NCBI GenBank assembly: GCA_008704415.1
Contig: VXIS01000096.1
Coordinates: forward strand, 62,001-126,000
Reading direction: 5' to 3'
Length of the DNA stretch: 64,000 bases
From: Sphaerosporella brunnea
Lineage: Eukaryota; Ascomycota; Pezizomycetes; Pezizales; Pyronemataceae
Part shown: positions 45,128 through 56,706 of the stretch, one piece after another
Numbering within the stretch: the first letter of the stretch is position 1
Layout: each line of letters opens with the position of its first letter
Notes under the pieces: model-generated
Seen by the model: only the letters and a program-made list of their open reading frames with translations
Databases searched by the model: none
What the model was told of the DNA's origin: nothing
Position numbers and translations under genes: made by a program

Positions 45128-46962
45128 CTAGGGCCGATACATGCTATCCAAAACCATCGTCACAAAACCGCCCATCTCACCGCCTTCCCGTAGCAGGTCC
45201 TCGAAACCCTTGAGTTTGCGTACTGCATGAAACATCTTGGCAACATAGGACGTGATGCTTTCCCTCAACTGCGTTGTCTCGTTGTCTCTCCCATATATGC
45301 GCTCTTCCCGGGCGGAAGACCGTGACGCCCGGCTTGTGGATCGCCGTTCGGTCGTCATGGCCAAGCCCACATCGCTACCTTCTGTTTGGTGACCAAACAC
45401 AGATCCAGTGCTGTCCCGATGTTCCAACTCGGTAAAAGAGAAGCCATTGGCGCTAGCTGTCCCGTACGGAGATGCGGCGCGCTCCGACATAGAATTCGCA
45501 AGGCTGCCACCAACGCCACTGTCCCGACCACTGACCGATCGAGTAGGGGTCCTGGATAACGTAGACTCTGGAAGCTCCTCGAATGCGAATCGAATCAGCC
45601 GAATAAGGCGTGGGCCCGGTTGTAAGTTGCTGGAGGTATCCAGCAACTCGTTTGTCAAGTGCAGACGAATCAGTGTCTTGAGCTCGGTGACACCATACTT
45701 ATCTGCCATCATGAAAAGCTGGAACTTCTGTTCATCCAGGTCTTCGTCCTCATCCGCGTCGTTCTCAAATGAATCTAGGTAAACAAAACGGGTATCTTCC
45801 TCAGTACTGCTGGGAGCTTCATTGAACGAACTGCTGCCGATGGAAGAGCTCGTGTCCTCGGTCACCCGAGGAGGAATCGTCGGCGGCGACCGCGGTGAGA
45901 AGTGGATCGGCTCCGGAGTCTTGGCGGTCTGAATTGTCCTCGCGTTATTCTCGAGGCTGGAAAGGGGGTATTCTCCACTGTAAAGGAACTCCAATAGGGC
46001 CTCAAATATCTTAGGGTCATCCTCCAGTATGGTAATTTTCCCCTCTCTGGCCTCTCTGAACCCAGAGAGTAGCGCGCTGCGGAACCAATTGCTTCGTGCG
46101 GCAAGGATAGCTTTGTGGGCGTAAAGTTGCTTCTGTGAGGGTGGCAACCCCACAAATATCTCCAAGTCCGAGAACTCTTGATTGTTCAGAAGCTTCTTGA
46201 AGTGTTTGCCAACAGAATCAACCACAGTATGGGAGTTCTTCTGTTGCTCCCAGAAGCTTGCTGGCGCGGAAACAGTGCGGTTGGCCGAGTGGCTGTTGCT
46301 TATTATCGAGTTACCAAGCAAGCTGGCCGGGATGGTTGGGCTCATGGGCCGTCGCAGCTTTTCTTGGTTCGGGTGGTATCTCAATCGACAAACGATGTCA
46401 ATCGTCCGCCTGCTGTTCACTACGGGATCCCTCAGCAAAATGCTGTTGTCAAGCAAACCGGGAAAGCCCCATGAAAGTTGGTTCTCGCGGTAGAGTGCAA
46501 CTGTGGTCTTATCCTTAAGTTGTCGTCCTTCTGAGTTCAGGATGCAAAACTGCAAATATCGGATATCTCGGGTCCACGTGCGCTCTTGCAGTTCGTTGTC
46601 GGTCATGACAACGTAGAGAAAGATCCCGTACACGCGGTTGCCCGCTGCATCCACGTTTTGCTGGAATAGCATCCGCCAGACCCAGCCATCTGGGTGCCCA
46701 AAGTTCTGCGAGTAACTGCGGTAACGGTAAGTCAGTGTTACGTGCCACATTGGAGGACCCGGATGGGCGCCTGCTTACGTTTCGAAGTCTGCCGATAAAT
46801 CGACGTTTTTCCATGTATACTGGACGCAGAACTCAACTCAGCAATCGTAATATTTGAGACGGAGACCGGGGAACATACAGTCCATGTGACATATTCTGAG
46901 GACACTGCGTTGATCTCCAGCGTCATAGGCGCCAGAGGTATGTGAACGATTGATGCTGCCAT
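45128..46962 (-). CDS. MATH and BTB/POZ domain protein
   Basis: Predicted 570-aa protein in three exons, 46962-46879, 46819-46779 and 46715-45128. Introns are GTATGT..CCAG and GTAAGC..CGCAG, and phases close. The middle exon is only 41 nt. The N-terminal MATH fold (about residues 20-170) includes TWKNVDLSADFETYSQNFG, WVWRMLFQQNVD and LSWGFPGLLDNSILLRD. A Ser-rich linker leads to a BTB domain at about 235-310 (EFSDLEIFVG, YAHKAILAARSNWFRSALLSGFREAREGKITIL, FEALLEFLYSGEY), then a BACK-like helical part after an inserted acidic segment. The C-terminus has Ser/Arg-rich phosphorylatable runs and ends VTMVLDSMYRP. MATH-BTB proteins are usually Cullin-3 substrate adaptors; the substrate here is unknown. 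The junction giving TWTYTWKN at exon 1/2 is the least certain. Confidence 0.88.
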
Positions 46963-47124
46963 GACTGTCTGCGTGTTGTTTATGTATCCCACTAACCATA
47001 CAAATCTCAAAAAGCTTCACACCGTTCCTTGCTCGCGATAGGTCGGCTCTCGAAGGGCCCGTGCGTAGTGGTGGGGCGGTATTAGCTAGATAGCGAAGCG
47101 GTGCGAGTGCGGTGCGGATGGGGA

Positions 47125-47152
47125 TGCGGGTGCGGGTGCGGGTGCGGATCGT
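47125..47152. repeat. GGTGCG hexanucleotide array
   Basis: Three to four tandem GGGTGC units with flanking degenerate copies, in the 5' flank of the MATH-BTB gene. Confidence 0.75.
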
Positions 47153-48502
47153 TGATTGAGGGGAATATAATGCGGGGGAAGTCGTTGCAATTGCGTAGAT
47201 ACGGATGTTTCTTCGTCAAGGCTACTTTCTTTTCTATCGAATATATATCAGATCACTTCTCAAAACAATCCAAATCCGGGAGGAACAGAATTGAGGAGGA
47301 AGGGGGTAATATATAAATACCCTATCGTTGCGAGGGGTGCAAGTTAGAGATGTTTGGACGCAATTGGTAGGGGGAAGGGGCCGGCGTGGAGACGCGGGTC
47401 TAAATGTCCTAACCACGTCGTCGTGTGTTTCGAAGGACCACCAGGGGATAAACACAGTGGCTGCGGTGCGGTGGGTAGTATGGTAAACGGGCTTGTTCTT
47501 TGCTGGTCGGCCTCCGTTTAAAGAGTCTTTGATTGGGGAGACGCTGGCAAAGGAGCAGAGTGGCCGAATAATATTGTATTGTCACGCTTGGGAAAAGGAC
47601 GATGGTGATTAGGAGGAAAGAGGTCTGTCTGGTGTTGTCTATTCCAGCTTATTTCCCTTTTCTTTCCTTTTTTTATTTTTTCTTTCTTTCCTTTTTTTTT
47701 TATTTTTTATTTTTTTAATCTTGGTGTTCCCGTTTCTTGCTTGTTCCTTCCTTATCCTGTTCTTTTCCAGCTCTCGACGGGAAGTGGATGGATGGGGAAG
47801 AGTTTACGCCAAGGAAACGAAGCGCGGGAGGGAAGAAATCTGAAAACGGCCACTCGGTGGATCGTATCGTATGAAAAGCGGAGGGGTGCGTGATGACGAT
47901 GATGAGGATGCTGCAGAGAAAAGTTTGGAACTGAGATCCAGAACAGTAGGTCGAAGGGGTTCAGAAGGGGAAGTGAGGGGGTGAGAGAGGGGGTGAGCGG
48001 GAGGCAAAAGCGAGGGCGTCAGAGGAAGGCATAGTGACTGTATGTAGGCAGCTGTAGATAGAAGAGAAGGCGTTGCGGAAAAAATAGATCGTCGGCCACG
48101 TCGAACGGTGCTAAACGCTGCTGTGCTGCTGCTGGTGCAAGGGATCTCCGCATCCCACTAAGATACATACAACCCCTCGAGACGCCCATTCAAAACGGGA
48201 CTGGAGAACCAGCGTCGTCTGAGTGGCCAGCCACGGCGAGAATGCCTTGGAGCTGGGAAGCGCGCGGATTGGCTGGATCGCCATGTGTTGTGTGTATGTA
48301 ACTAACTAACTACCTATGCCCGCACAGAGGGGGTGTTCTTGCAATCTCGGCGCCGGGGACGACAACGTTTGCGGCGGTGGAATGCGATACATATCGACAT
48401 CCAGCAGGCAGTGCTGTGCGGGAAAGGCCGGTGGCCAATGCCAACCGAATGTTTGGGGCGCTCGCTACAGGCGCAGAAGCACAAAAATAATCAAGTCTGC
48501 AT

Positions 48503-48521
48503 TGTGTGTGTGTGTGTGTGT
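48503..48521. repeat. GT dinucleotide microsatellite
   Basis: About nine tandem TG units in a non-coding region. Confidence 0.85.
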
Positions 48522-49469
48522 CCTCTATCAATCTGCCTACATCGAAGCACTCTCAGCAGGTCGGTATGGCATGGCATGCCTCAGAATTGGCCATGGGATC
48601 GCAGTCCAGCGTAGTACTGCGCCTGCTGTCTTCTCTGAGTGCTACATGAGATGGGCTGTGGGTGGTGGGCGGGTGCCGCAGAATTTTGCCTGGGTGTGTG
48701 ATGCTGCTTCGGGATTCGATAGCGCTGCTAACTGTGATCGGCCTGTGGGAACGAAATTTCAAATGTTCATGGAAAGATGAACCTTACCTCTGAGTTGTCC
48801 TCCGCCCGCACCACCACCATCGGCCCTTCAGGCAGTGGCGTGCGTTACTTTTGGCCCACCAATCGCAGGCCGCGTTTGCGCCCTGGGCCTTGCCTCTCGC
48901 GCTTTGCTGATGGTTGAGATGCCAATTGTACTATTGTACACTTCATCGGCACACTCGGGATATTGTCCCTCTCCACCTCTTCTCGCTCGCGGCGCTTCAG
49001 GGTGCTAGGTATGTGTATCATTATGTGTGCTCTATCTAGCCCACAAGTAGCTGGCAGCGAGTATCCAGGTGGTCGGGTTCGGTGACTGGCATGGTGGAAA
49101 CAGGACCAACAATCCCGCCAGCGAGAAAAGAGCGATGCCCTCGCGTGGATTATTGGAGACCTGGGGACGCATAAATTTGATTGCGAGCGCTCCCCAGGTC
49201 TCTAGGCTCTAGCAGTCACGGAGATGCGATGATGGCCATGGAAGACCAGATACGTTTTGTAAGGCGGGCGCTGGCCAGGACGAGACAGGGCGGGGAAGAA
49301 AAGAGACCGCGGCGATCTCTTGCTTCCACCCCCTCGTGGACGGCTCGCTCAGCTCTCAACTCACACATCGAAACCAGCTGACAGCTATCAGTCTCATGGC
49401 CTCTTCCCATCGCTTGCTGCCCTAATCCTCCGGTATTTGTATGTCATCATGCCGCTTCCGATTCTAAAT

Positions 49470-50013
49470 GAGCAAAGGTCTACAATGCCCGTCTGGCGCT
49501 TATTATGTTTTATAATGCCCGACCGGTTTTAAATACCCGCACCACAACAAAATAACGTGCGAAGAAAACAATAACGCGTCAAAAAAAAAAAAAAAAAAAA
49601 AAAATAGGCCGCGATGTCACGGCGCCCAGAACGTGAATGAGTACAGAATAAAGAAAACCAAAGACCAAAGAAATTTAAAGGCCGCGAGGGACCGCTTTGC
49701 AGTTGTGCACATTGCGGCCTTCCCCTCTACAGCGAGAACACCGTGGGACAATCCAGAGCACCAATAAAAGCAGCGCGGCGTGCACGCTGTTCCCCCGCTG
49801 TAAGGCGTGCCGTTGGGAGACGGCCTCGCGGCGACGGCACAGAGATGTGGACACCTTGCAATAATTCTCTTCTCTCAGCCACAGACGGACTTTTGTCTTG
49901 ACGCGTTTTTTTTTTTTTTTTTACGCGTTTTTTTGTTGTGGTGCGGGTATTTAAAACCGGTCAGGCATTATAAAACATAATAAGCGCCAGACGGGCATTG
50001 TAGACCTTTGCTC
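49470..50013. mobile_element. 544-bp Mutator-like non-autonomous element
   Basis: The left terminal repeat begins GAGCAAAGGTCTACAATGCC. The right end is its reverse complement. The two arms match for about 80 bp with a single visible difference (GCCCGAC versus GCCTGAC). Direct repeats GATTCTAAAT flank the element at 49460-49469 and 50014-50023, a 10-bp target duplication. Long, nearly identical terminal repeats and a 9-11-bp duplication fit Mutator-like (MULE) elements. The interior has homopolymer A and T runs next to GACGCG/CGCGTC words and no transposase ORF, so it is a MITE-like deletion derivative. The near-identical arms and perfect duplication point to recent insertion. Confidence 0.92.
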
Positions 50014-50023
50014 GATTCTAAAT

Positions 50024-51879
50024 TAATCCAACGGATGCACCTAGAACGTCAGAGGCATCTGGCCATGGACTGTGGGGAAATGTGGGGCTTGAATTGAAGA
50101 AAAAAGAGGAAATGAAGAGAAGGGGGTGTTCCGGTTCGGTACATCGCAGTTCTACTGCGTTTTGTAGGAAGCGAAAGAACGGACAGAAGGTAGGAACATG
50201 GTGCGAGGATAGTGGTGGTGTACCGCTGCCTTCTTCTACTGGCGTATCTGAGTGCGGAGAAATGCAGCTTGCTGTGACAGTAAATGAATCGAAGGACCTC
50301 CGGGGAAACTACGAATGTGTTTCATTGGCTAAGTACTTCGATCGGTGGTGCTTGCGTGCTCACGGAAGAATAGTCTGTAGATATTCCTCGGTCGGACTCG
50401 ATGAGGGGCACCACAGCGAGTGACAGGAGTGAGGGGAGCTAAGCGCATGGTGTCAGAGACAACGGCAAAGCAGCCAATCATCGCGTGTTGCCATCGCAGA
50501 ATTTTTTTTTCCTTTGGGCTTGTGTCAGCCGAAATTGAAATTGCTTGATGGAGCACCAAACCAATGGAGTAGGTGGTTGATTTCCGTCCAAAGAGGTATC
50601 GAAACCAACATTTTGTATTGGACTGGCGCGGTAGATGAATGATGCAGGTTAGACTTCGTTCCTTTCTCCTCCGGTCAATGGAACAGCCACGCTGCGCGCT
50701 GCTCGTCTTGAGGCGGGTCGTGTTGACTCCGTTTTGTTCCCAGCCTAGCAGTTCGGGCGGCGATTCAATGAATAAAAAGGACGAAGTCCTCCAGTTAGGA
50801 GGATCACTTGTTGCAATTTTGCGGCCGAGCCCAGACGGAGACGTCAGAAGACCGCAAACAAGGGCCTGGGAATATTTTGAATCTCGAGTGTGTGTCCGGC
50901 ACGAGCGGGGTGAGAAGTATGCGTTGGCAGACGTCGTTTGGTCGGTTGGGGTGCTCGACGTTTTCTTTTCGCTCTCCTTGTGACATGATGTCAGAAAGAA
51001 ACGTTTCGGAAGTGCCCCATTGTTTCTGGTATGGTACACTGCGAGAAACTTGAGTGTCTGCTGTGTGATTCTTCTTCCCTCAACGGTTCACGGCTGTCTG
51101 GTCAGGATTATTCCCAGGCTCGCTGGTTTCAGCCACCCAAAGAATGGTAGGTACCTTTTTTGGCAATTGGTACCAGGATGACCAACAGGCCTTCCCAAAT
51201 ATTCCCGGTGAATCCTTACAGCGACGGAGAAACCCTTTCGTGATACACAAACTGGCGACGATCGTCAGTCAGGTGATTTTATCCACCGGGAGCACCCGCC
51301 GCTTGGAGTGTCGTTCTCAACACAAAAGAAGCTTGGGGATCTCTTGAGAAGGGGTTTGATGACATCTACCAGGATTGTGAGATCTTGTTTCGTTGGCTGT
51401 CAGTTCATGTGTTGGGGTTGCCTGATCTGAGTGAGAAGTGCCACCCCAAGATGTGCCGAGGGGGTCTTCATGTGCAGAGAGATATGGAACCGGGCCCGGC
51501 TGGACTCGGCTCGCTTTTCGACGAAGGGTGTTGCTTGATAGGAGCCGGAGCAAACAAAACATCTGCCTGCATACATACAAGAGGAGTTGTGTGAGAAACG
51601 ATGGAGATGATGATGATGACAATGATGATGATGGCGAAGATGTCTGTCAGCCATGCCGCCGCCGCTCGGCAAGTGTTTCTGCTCCCTTTGTAGACCCTGC
51701 CCTCCTCTCGTGCTCCTCCATGTTCGATGCCACGCTTGTCAGTCGCAAGGAAGAGTGGCTGTTTTGGTGCTTTTGCGTCGAGGTGCGTTTCCAAGACGTC
51801 GCGCGATTGGCTCAACGGGCAGGGTTCCTTTTGCCCTGCGGGCTTACTATCGCGTTGCCACCTATGTCGTTTTTTCACC
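50024..51879. other. Gap between two transposable elements
   Basis: No gene supported. ORFs on both strands up to 236 codons start at non-ATG codons or have no recognised similarity. A GAT-rich microsatellite lies near 51600-51645. Confidence 0.45.
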
Positions 51880-52024
51880 TATGTCGCGCTGAAAAGTACG
51901 CTGGCTGGCTCAGAAATACGCGGGCAGCTCTGGCTCGAATCTGGCGCCGCAACCACCACCCCGCAAGGCCGCCCGTTGCCATGCGTATTTCTGGGCCAGC
52001 CAGCGTACTTTTCAGCGCGACATA
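51880..52024. mobile_element. 145-bp foldback MITE upstream of spc1
   Basis: The left arm begins TATGTCGCGCTGAAAAGTAC and the right arm is its reverse complement, continuing for about 40 bp (GCTGGCTGG, CAGAAATACGC). One base differs in the GGCTC/GGCCC stretch. The outer TA may be a TA target duplication. A partial duplicate of the left flank (CCTATGTCG) lies just upstream at about 51861. The element ends 194 bp before the spc1 start codon, so it is probably inside the promoter. Confidence 0.88.
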
Positions 52025-52218
52025 CCATCCGAGGGCTAGCTTTTTTAGGGCTAGGGCTGAGGCAAACAGCCGCGTGACAGACGTCCTAAGCGCTCTCGCG
52101 GCTATGGTTGCCGAGCTGTCGCGTCGAAAGAAAGCTGGAGCAAGCATCAACGCGAAGGAAGCTTTCCAAGTCGCGCTCGCTCACCAAACCCGCTGCACTC
52201 AATATATCAAACCCCGCC

Positions 52219-52637
52219 ATGGACGCAATCCAAACGCTAATCGACGGCAACATTGTGCGAGCTCTCGCTCTTCCTCCTCCTCCTCGCTTCGCACGCTTAA
52301 TGCTAACACTCCTGCTAGGACTTCGAAGGTCAACGTCTCGCCGAGCGCCTCACCACTGTCGTGCTCATCCTCGCCGGCGTAAGCCACCCGTATTCCTACC
52401 GCGCGATTTTCCTTCGACTTTGACATGGAGCCGATATACTGACTGGAACAGCTCACGGCGTGGCTCCTGGGTTTCTTCATGCAAGACCTGAAATACACCT
52501 TGTATGCAGGCCTGGGCGGAACGGTGCTTACATTTCTAATTGTGGTACCGCCGTGGCCGATGTACAACCGGCATCCCGTGAGCTGGCTACCCGCTGGCTC
52601 TCGCGGAGAGGAGGCGGGTGAGAAGAAGGGGCAGTAA
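52219..52637 (+). CDS. spc1: Spc1, signal peptidase complex small subunit (SPC12)
   Basis: Predicted 93-aa ER membrane subunit of the signal peptidase complex, which helps the catalytic subunit discriminate signal peptides from membrane anchors. Three exons: 52219-52254, 52319-52378 and 52452-52637. Introns are GTGCGA..GCTAG and GTAAGC..AACAG, both phase 0. The joined protein starts MDAIQTLIDGNIDFEGQRLAERLTTVVLILAG and continues LTAWLLGFFMQDLKYTLYAGLGGTVLTFLIVVPPWPMYNRHPVSWLP, with two membrane segments and the conserved short loop between them. It ends in a charged GEEAGEKKGQ tail. Length is typical of the family. Each exon is too short to be seen as a gene without splicing. Confidence 0.95.
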
Positions 52638-53182
52638 AGTAAAGTGGAGGTGTGTGGGGGGCGAATTGGAATGTATCCATTCAGACGGTGATATCATTGC
52701 GGGGTGGCCTGGGAGGGTTGATGCCAGTGCTTTGGGGCAAAGTTCATCATCAGACCTCTTTCTCCTTTCTCCTTTCTCGCATGCGTGCAAGAAAAAAAAG
52801 GGATCCAGACTTCCAAATGAAAATAAAAAGCACCCAATGTTTTCTCCCTGCGTCGTGATACGTTCCGATTGGCTGTTGCTCTGCGAGAAACAGTCCTCAT
52901 TATCCTCCGCTTGTTCCCGTCTTGTCACCAGACCCGCAGCAAGATGCGCAATCGGGAACACAGCCAGTCGGTCTTATTCCTTTCTCATTGGAACGATAGT
53001 AGGATAACCATGGGAACAAAAAAAAAGCAAAGGAAGACTGATGTGCTGGTTTTCTAAATGAACGTGATATGCCTGCGTGCCAGAAACTAATAAAAAAGAA
53101 ACCGGCAAAAAAAAAAAGATCTATCAAAAAAAAAAAAACGGCGAGTATGCAAACTACTAAGTACCCCAGGTAGGAAGTACTC
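52638..53182. other. spc1 3' flank
   Basis: No gene seen. A-rich stretches occur near 52790-52840, 53020-53030 and 53105-53140. Confidence 0.5.
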
Positions 53183-53301
53183 TACCGTAGAATCTCGCGC
53201 AGATGGGATAGTGGCAAAGTCACTTGGCCACCTGGCGAAGTCACTGAGCCGCAGAGGCAAAGTCACTAAGCCACGTCCCTTACTCGCGAGAAAATGCGGT
53301 A
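53183..53301. mobile_element. 119-bp MITE, TACCG family, diverged
   Basis: The left end reads TACCGTAGAATCTCGCGC. The right end in reverse complement reads TACCGCATTTTCTCGCGAG. The interior has three direct copies of an AAGTCACT word followed by GGCCA, GAGCCG or AAGCCA, which also occurs in the foldback element at 17096. The shared termini and core mark it as an older relative of that element. Confidence 0.7.
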
Positions 53302-54853
53302 TGTACTTGACGCCTTAATTACCCCTACCGCCCTCATGGCTCAAGCAGCATCTTCATTTCGGTTTTTCATTCCACACGGCCAACACATGGCTCAGCGGAC
53401 GCGGCCCCAGTTGGGTAGACTTGTACAACTGATCAGGCGAGCGAGACCGACAAGACCACCGGTTTTGTGGGATGACGTAGAAGCAACCGGTGTGGGATAC
53501 TGTCCTTTCCTTACATATGACGGTGCTGGCGCAGGTGTGATAGACGGTGTAGAAATATCTTCCGATCTTGCTCAATGCAGAGTGCGGGGGCTAGGAAGAA
53601 GAGGTCAGCCCTAGAGCACGCGAGAGCAGCCGGACTGTGATAAACCGAGTAATTTCTGGTGAAGAAATCAAACACTGTCATCACCTTGCATGCAATGGTG
53701 CTCAGCGTATCAGCGAAGCCGGGCTTTTATAATAGAGGTCGCCGCACTTCTTGACAACGCGTCTCCCCACCACCGATCCTGAATACCTCGAAGAGAACGT
53801 ACGCAACCCGAAAAGATGGAGCCGGTGGGCTTTTATAAAATGGTTGGGATTGTCCTCGCAGCTTCAACTCCCCAATGAAGTACCGCTGTCTATCTGTACG
53901 TATACTCAAAAGTCCAAATCCGCGCTGCACAGCAAGTTGTGAACAACTTCCCCAGTGGCTGGCTGTATTTTCTTTCTTTATTTGGTGAGGATCCTGCTTT
54001 TTGGTGATATAAAATCGGGGCGGTGGGGAGATTGCAGTACGTACATCATGATGAATTACGGTGTCAGGGAGAAGAACACAAAGTTTGCTTTGTTCAAGAG
54101 AGTACTCGTACTTGCCGAGACAATGCTGGGGATTATTCCAGGTATGTAGGGGGCCGCGACAAAAACATGTTATCCTTGAATACAGTACTAAAGTATCCAG
54201 TGCAGAGACCACCCAGCGGCACGAGCGACATTTCATGATCCGCCGCTTAGCCCGCTTCCTCGCTGAACCATTATTTTTGAGACCTTGACTTGATGATGAA
54301 GGGGCTCACCCGTACAGATTACGAGCAGAGCCCTGCTAAGTTGAGGATATATCGTTGCATTGCACCGAGTGCTTCACTGTGACGCGTGGAAATCATGTGG
54401 CTAAGTAAGGAGTTTGAAGTTCCTTGCGCGGATCGAAGAAGTGCAACAAGGCCAAGCGGGTAGGAGGAGGATAGGTAATTTTACACCGTTTTACTCTGGT
54501 GTAAATACATAGTTCTACTGGATTCCGTTTATTACTTAATCCGGTTATTAATCCAAGAGGGTAATATCTGATGCGAATGCTCACGTTCCTGCGGCCTAAA
54601 GCCCTGCTAATGAATAAAACAGAATGCCATGCACTTCGCATCCTTCACGATGCATCACTCGATTATTCAATCTCTTTATATCCTTTGTTGATTCAGTTCA
54701 ATTCTGTTGTGACAGGAACGAAGCCATCGCTGCTGGACAGACAATCGCGAAACAAATCGGCACCTGGTATCTCTAAACTCCTCCAAAACATGTCCATCCC
54801 GGGTTAGATCCCTTCATGTCTCATCACAACCAAAAACGCAACCACCAGCTCCC
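53302..54853. other. Intergenic region before the C2H2 gene
   Basis: No supported gene. A minus-strand ORF at 53727-54236 with an ATG has no recognised similarity. The right end is the 3' flank of the C2H2 gene. Confidence 0.45.
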
Positions 54854-56706
54854 TTACTCCTCCATGCGCCCAAATACTCCGTCCTCTTCCTCCTCGCTCC
54901 TTCCCCTCCTGTTCCACCCCTCGTCATCGTCCCCACGTGTCCTTGTGTTATCCTCCATCCGCACATCATCTTCCTCATCCTCATCCTCCTCCTCATCCTC
55001 CTCCATCTTCATTTCGACAACATCATTCAATGGGCCCATAAACCTTCGCCCACCTGCCGGTGGTGACCCGAAGTCCGACAATCCCAGTCCCCGCGGAATG
55101 CTTCCAGCTGGTATTGTCGGTGGAATAACCGGGGTGTTGAACGAACAGCTCAACAACTCGACTGCAGCCGCCAAGGCATCCTCTTCGCTATTGGATGTGG
55201 CACGCAAGGATGGAGACGGTGCGACCGAGCCTCTGATCGCAGAAGTGGAGCTACCGGTTCTCGGTCGAGGTGGCGGGCGTTGGGGAATATGGTTAGGAAA
55301 AGAGAGTCCCATCGTGGGGACGCTGCCAGGGAGGAATCCCCCGCTGCTCGAATTGTATGACCGTGAATATGATCCCGACGAGTATCGCTTCCCTGGTTTT
55401 CCTGCGCCGTTACGGATACCACGTGGTGTTGGGACCGGGCTGGGTAAACTCATTCCGGATGGAGGGGGGGTAGTCTCTTCGGAAGATGAACTGTCGTTTG
55501 CTGAAGAGTTTCCTTCATTGTTTGATGCCCCGGACGATGAATCTGGTGGCGTCGGATTCATCGAAACAAGGATGGATGCGGCTTCGAGAAGCTGTACTTG
55601 TTGATGCTTGGAGATCAACAGCTTCGAGGTGTACGACCATTCCGGCGTGTGTTCCCACCTACATAACGTACCAACCGTAAGTCAATGTGGACTCTAGAAT
55701 TTAAATGTCTGCTTCCTGATCTTCTGGGAGATGAAGGATGGATATAAATGCCAGGTGGGGGGGGGGGGGGGGGGGTTGTCGGATAGGCCAGGATGCGGGT
55801 GTGGAGGATGGATGATATCCTGCCCGCATACTTGTGCACTAGGGGAAAGTGTGATGGGAGGAAGGAACAGTGGTATCATGCTATTTGTGTCTGTGAAGAT
55901 CGCAACGCATTGCCGCATATTTGTATGTGTATGTGATGTATGTAATGATCCAAAGTGTGGGGTAGGAGTAGAAAGAAGCAGTTCTTGTCCATACAAAACC
56001 AATCCTTGAAAACATGGAGGGGGAAGACAAACAAATGTTTCGTTAAACAAGAACTATGCTTATACCCCTTCCCACACTTATCACACTTCAGCTCGCTACC
56101 GCTCCTCATTCGCCCCATCTTGCCAGCGCCGCCCAACGCACCCGCTCCGTCGCTTGATCTCCTGTTTCGAGCACCCCGGTTCACCTCCGGAGCATGGCCC
56201 TCAGCGATCGCACTGCCGTTCAAAAGTGTAGTGCCGCCATTCTTTCGGAGTTGCTGAATGCTGTCGTTGGCTGCCATGGCAGTACTGAGAATGCTAGGGG
56301 TCGGAACGCTGCCTGGTGGGCTCGGGTAACCAGTGATCGCAACGCTACCTGTGCCTGACTGGTGAGGCTTCCCAATACCTGGACTTCCCACCACCGCCGC
56401 ACCGACTGCCATCTGGGCTTCGGCCGCTTCTTTTACAGCTTGGGCGACCGCGGCGATGTTGGTGGTATTGGAGGACATGCTCTTTCGCCTGGTAACACGG
56501 TGCGATGGGTTGAGGGAGCCGACGGAGTGATGGCGGTGGTGATTCAGCGTTTTAACTGGAGCGGCAGATGAATTGGTCGGGGAAGTTATGGGGGCGCGGA
56601 CAGCGGGGATGGACTCCTGAGGCTGCTGTTAGCCTTGAGCTCTTTCATCATCCAATACTAACACCTTGCGAAAGGATGGGAATACGGTTTTAACGGATGA
56701 AGCCAT
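54854..56706 (-). CDS. Single C2H2 zinc-finger protein
   Basis: Predicted 476-aa probable transcription factor in three exons, 56706-56665, 56616-56033 and 55658-54854; phases close. Exon 1 encodes MASSVKTVFPSFRK. Its donor, GTGTTA, is weak, but the acceptor is preceded by GCTAAC and the downstream frame (ESIPAVRAPITSPTN) is open and protein-like. One C2H2 finger spans the second intron: CDKCGKGYKHSSCLTKH, then LWEH after splicing (GTTTGT..GTAG). The finger is followed by a conserved extension, TPEWSYTSKLLISKHQQVQLLEAASILVSM. The C-terminus is Ser/Pro-rich and ends in an acidic run of Glu and Asp encoded by GAG/GAT-type trinucleotide repeats. This single-finger family is widespread in ascomycetes; its targets are unknown to me. 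The second intron holds a 19-base G run. Confidence 0.88.
55757..55775. repeat. 19-base G homopolymer in intron 2 of the C2H2 gene
   Basis: An uninterrupted G run on the + strand, hence a C run in the transcript. It lies within the intron, so length changes should not alter the protein. Confidence 0.85.

Larger units (their letters stand above)
46963..49459. other. Gene-poor region upstream of MATH-BTB gene
   Basis: About 2.5 kb with no supported gene. It contains a GGTGCG hexamer array at about 47125-47152, T-rich tracts at about 47640-47720 and a GT microsatellite at 48503-48521. The left part is likely promoter and leader of the MATH-BTB gene. Confidence 0.5.

Noticed and set aside
50329..51039. 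236-codon minus-strand ORF
   Set aside because: It starts at GTG, has no recognisable domain and lies in a transposon-rich gap; its composition looks like random open frame.
51438..52382. 314-codon plus-strand ORF
   Set aside because: It runs through a GAT microsatellite, the foldback MITE and spc1 exons in the wrong frame, so it is a chance frame.
53727..54236. 169-codon minus-strand ORF with ATG
   Set aside because: No recognised similarity, many Cys and Arg in a pattern typical of non-coding frames, and no splice or promoter support.
54816..55604. 262-codon plus-strand ORF opposite the C2H2 gene
   Set aside because: Antisense shadow; the Ser run is the complement of the acidic run in the real gene.
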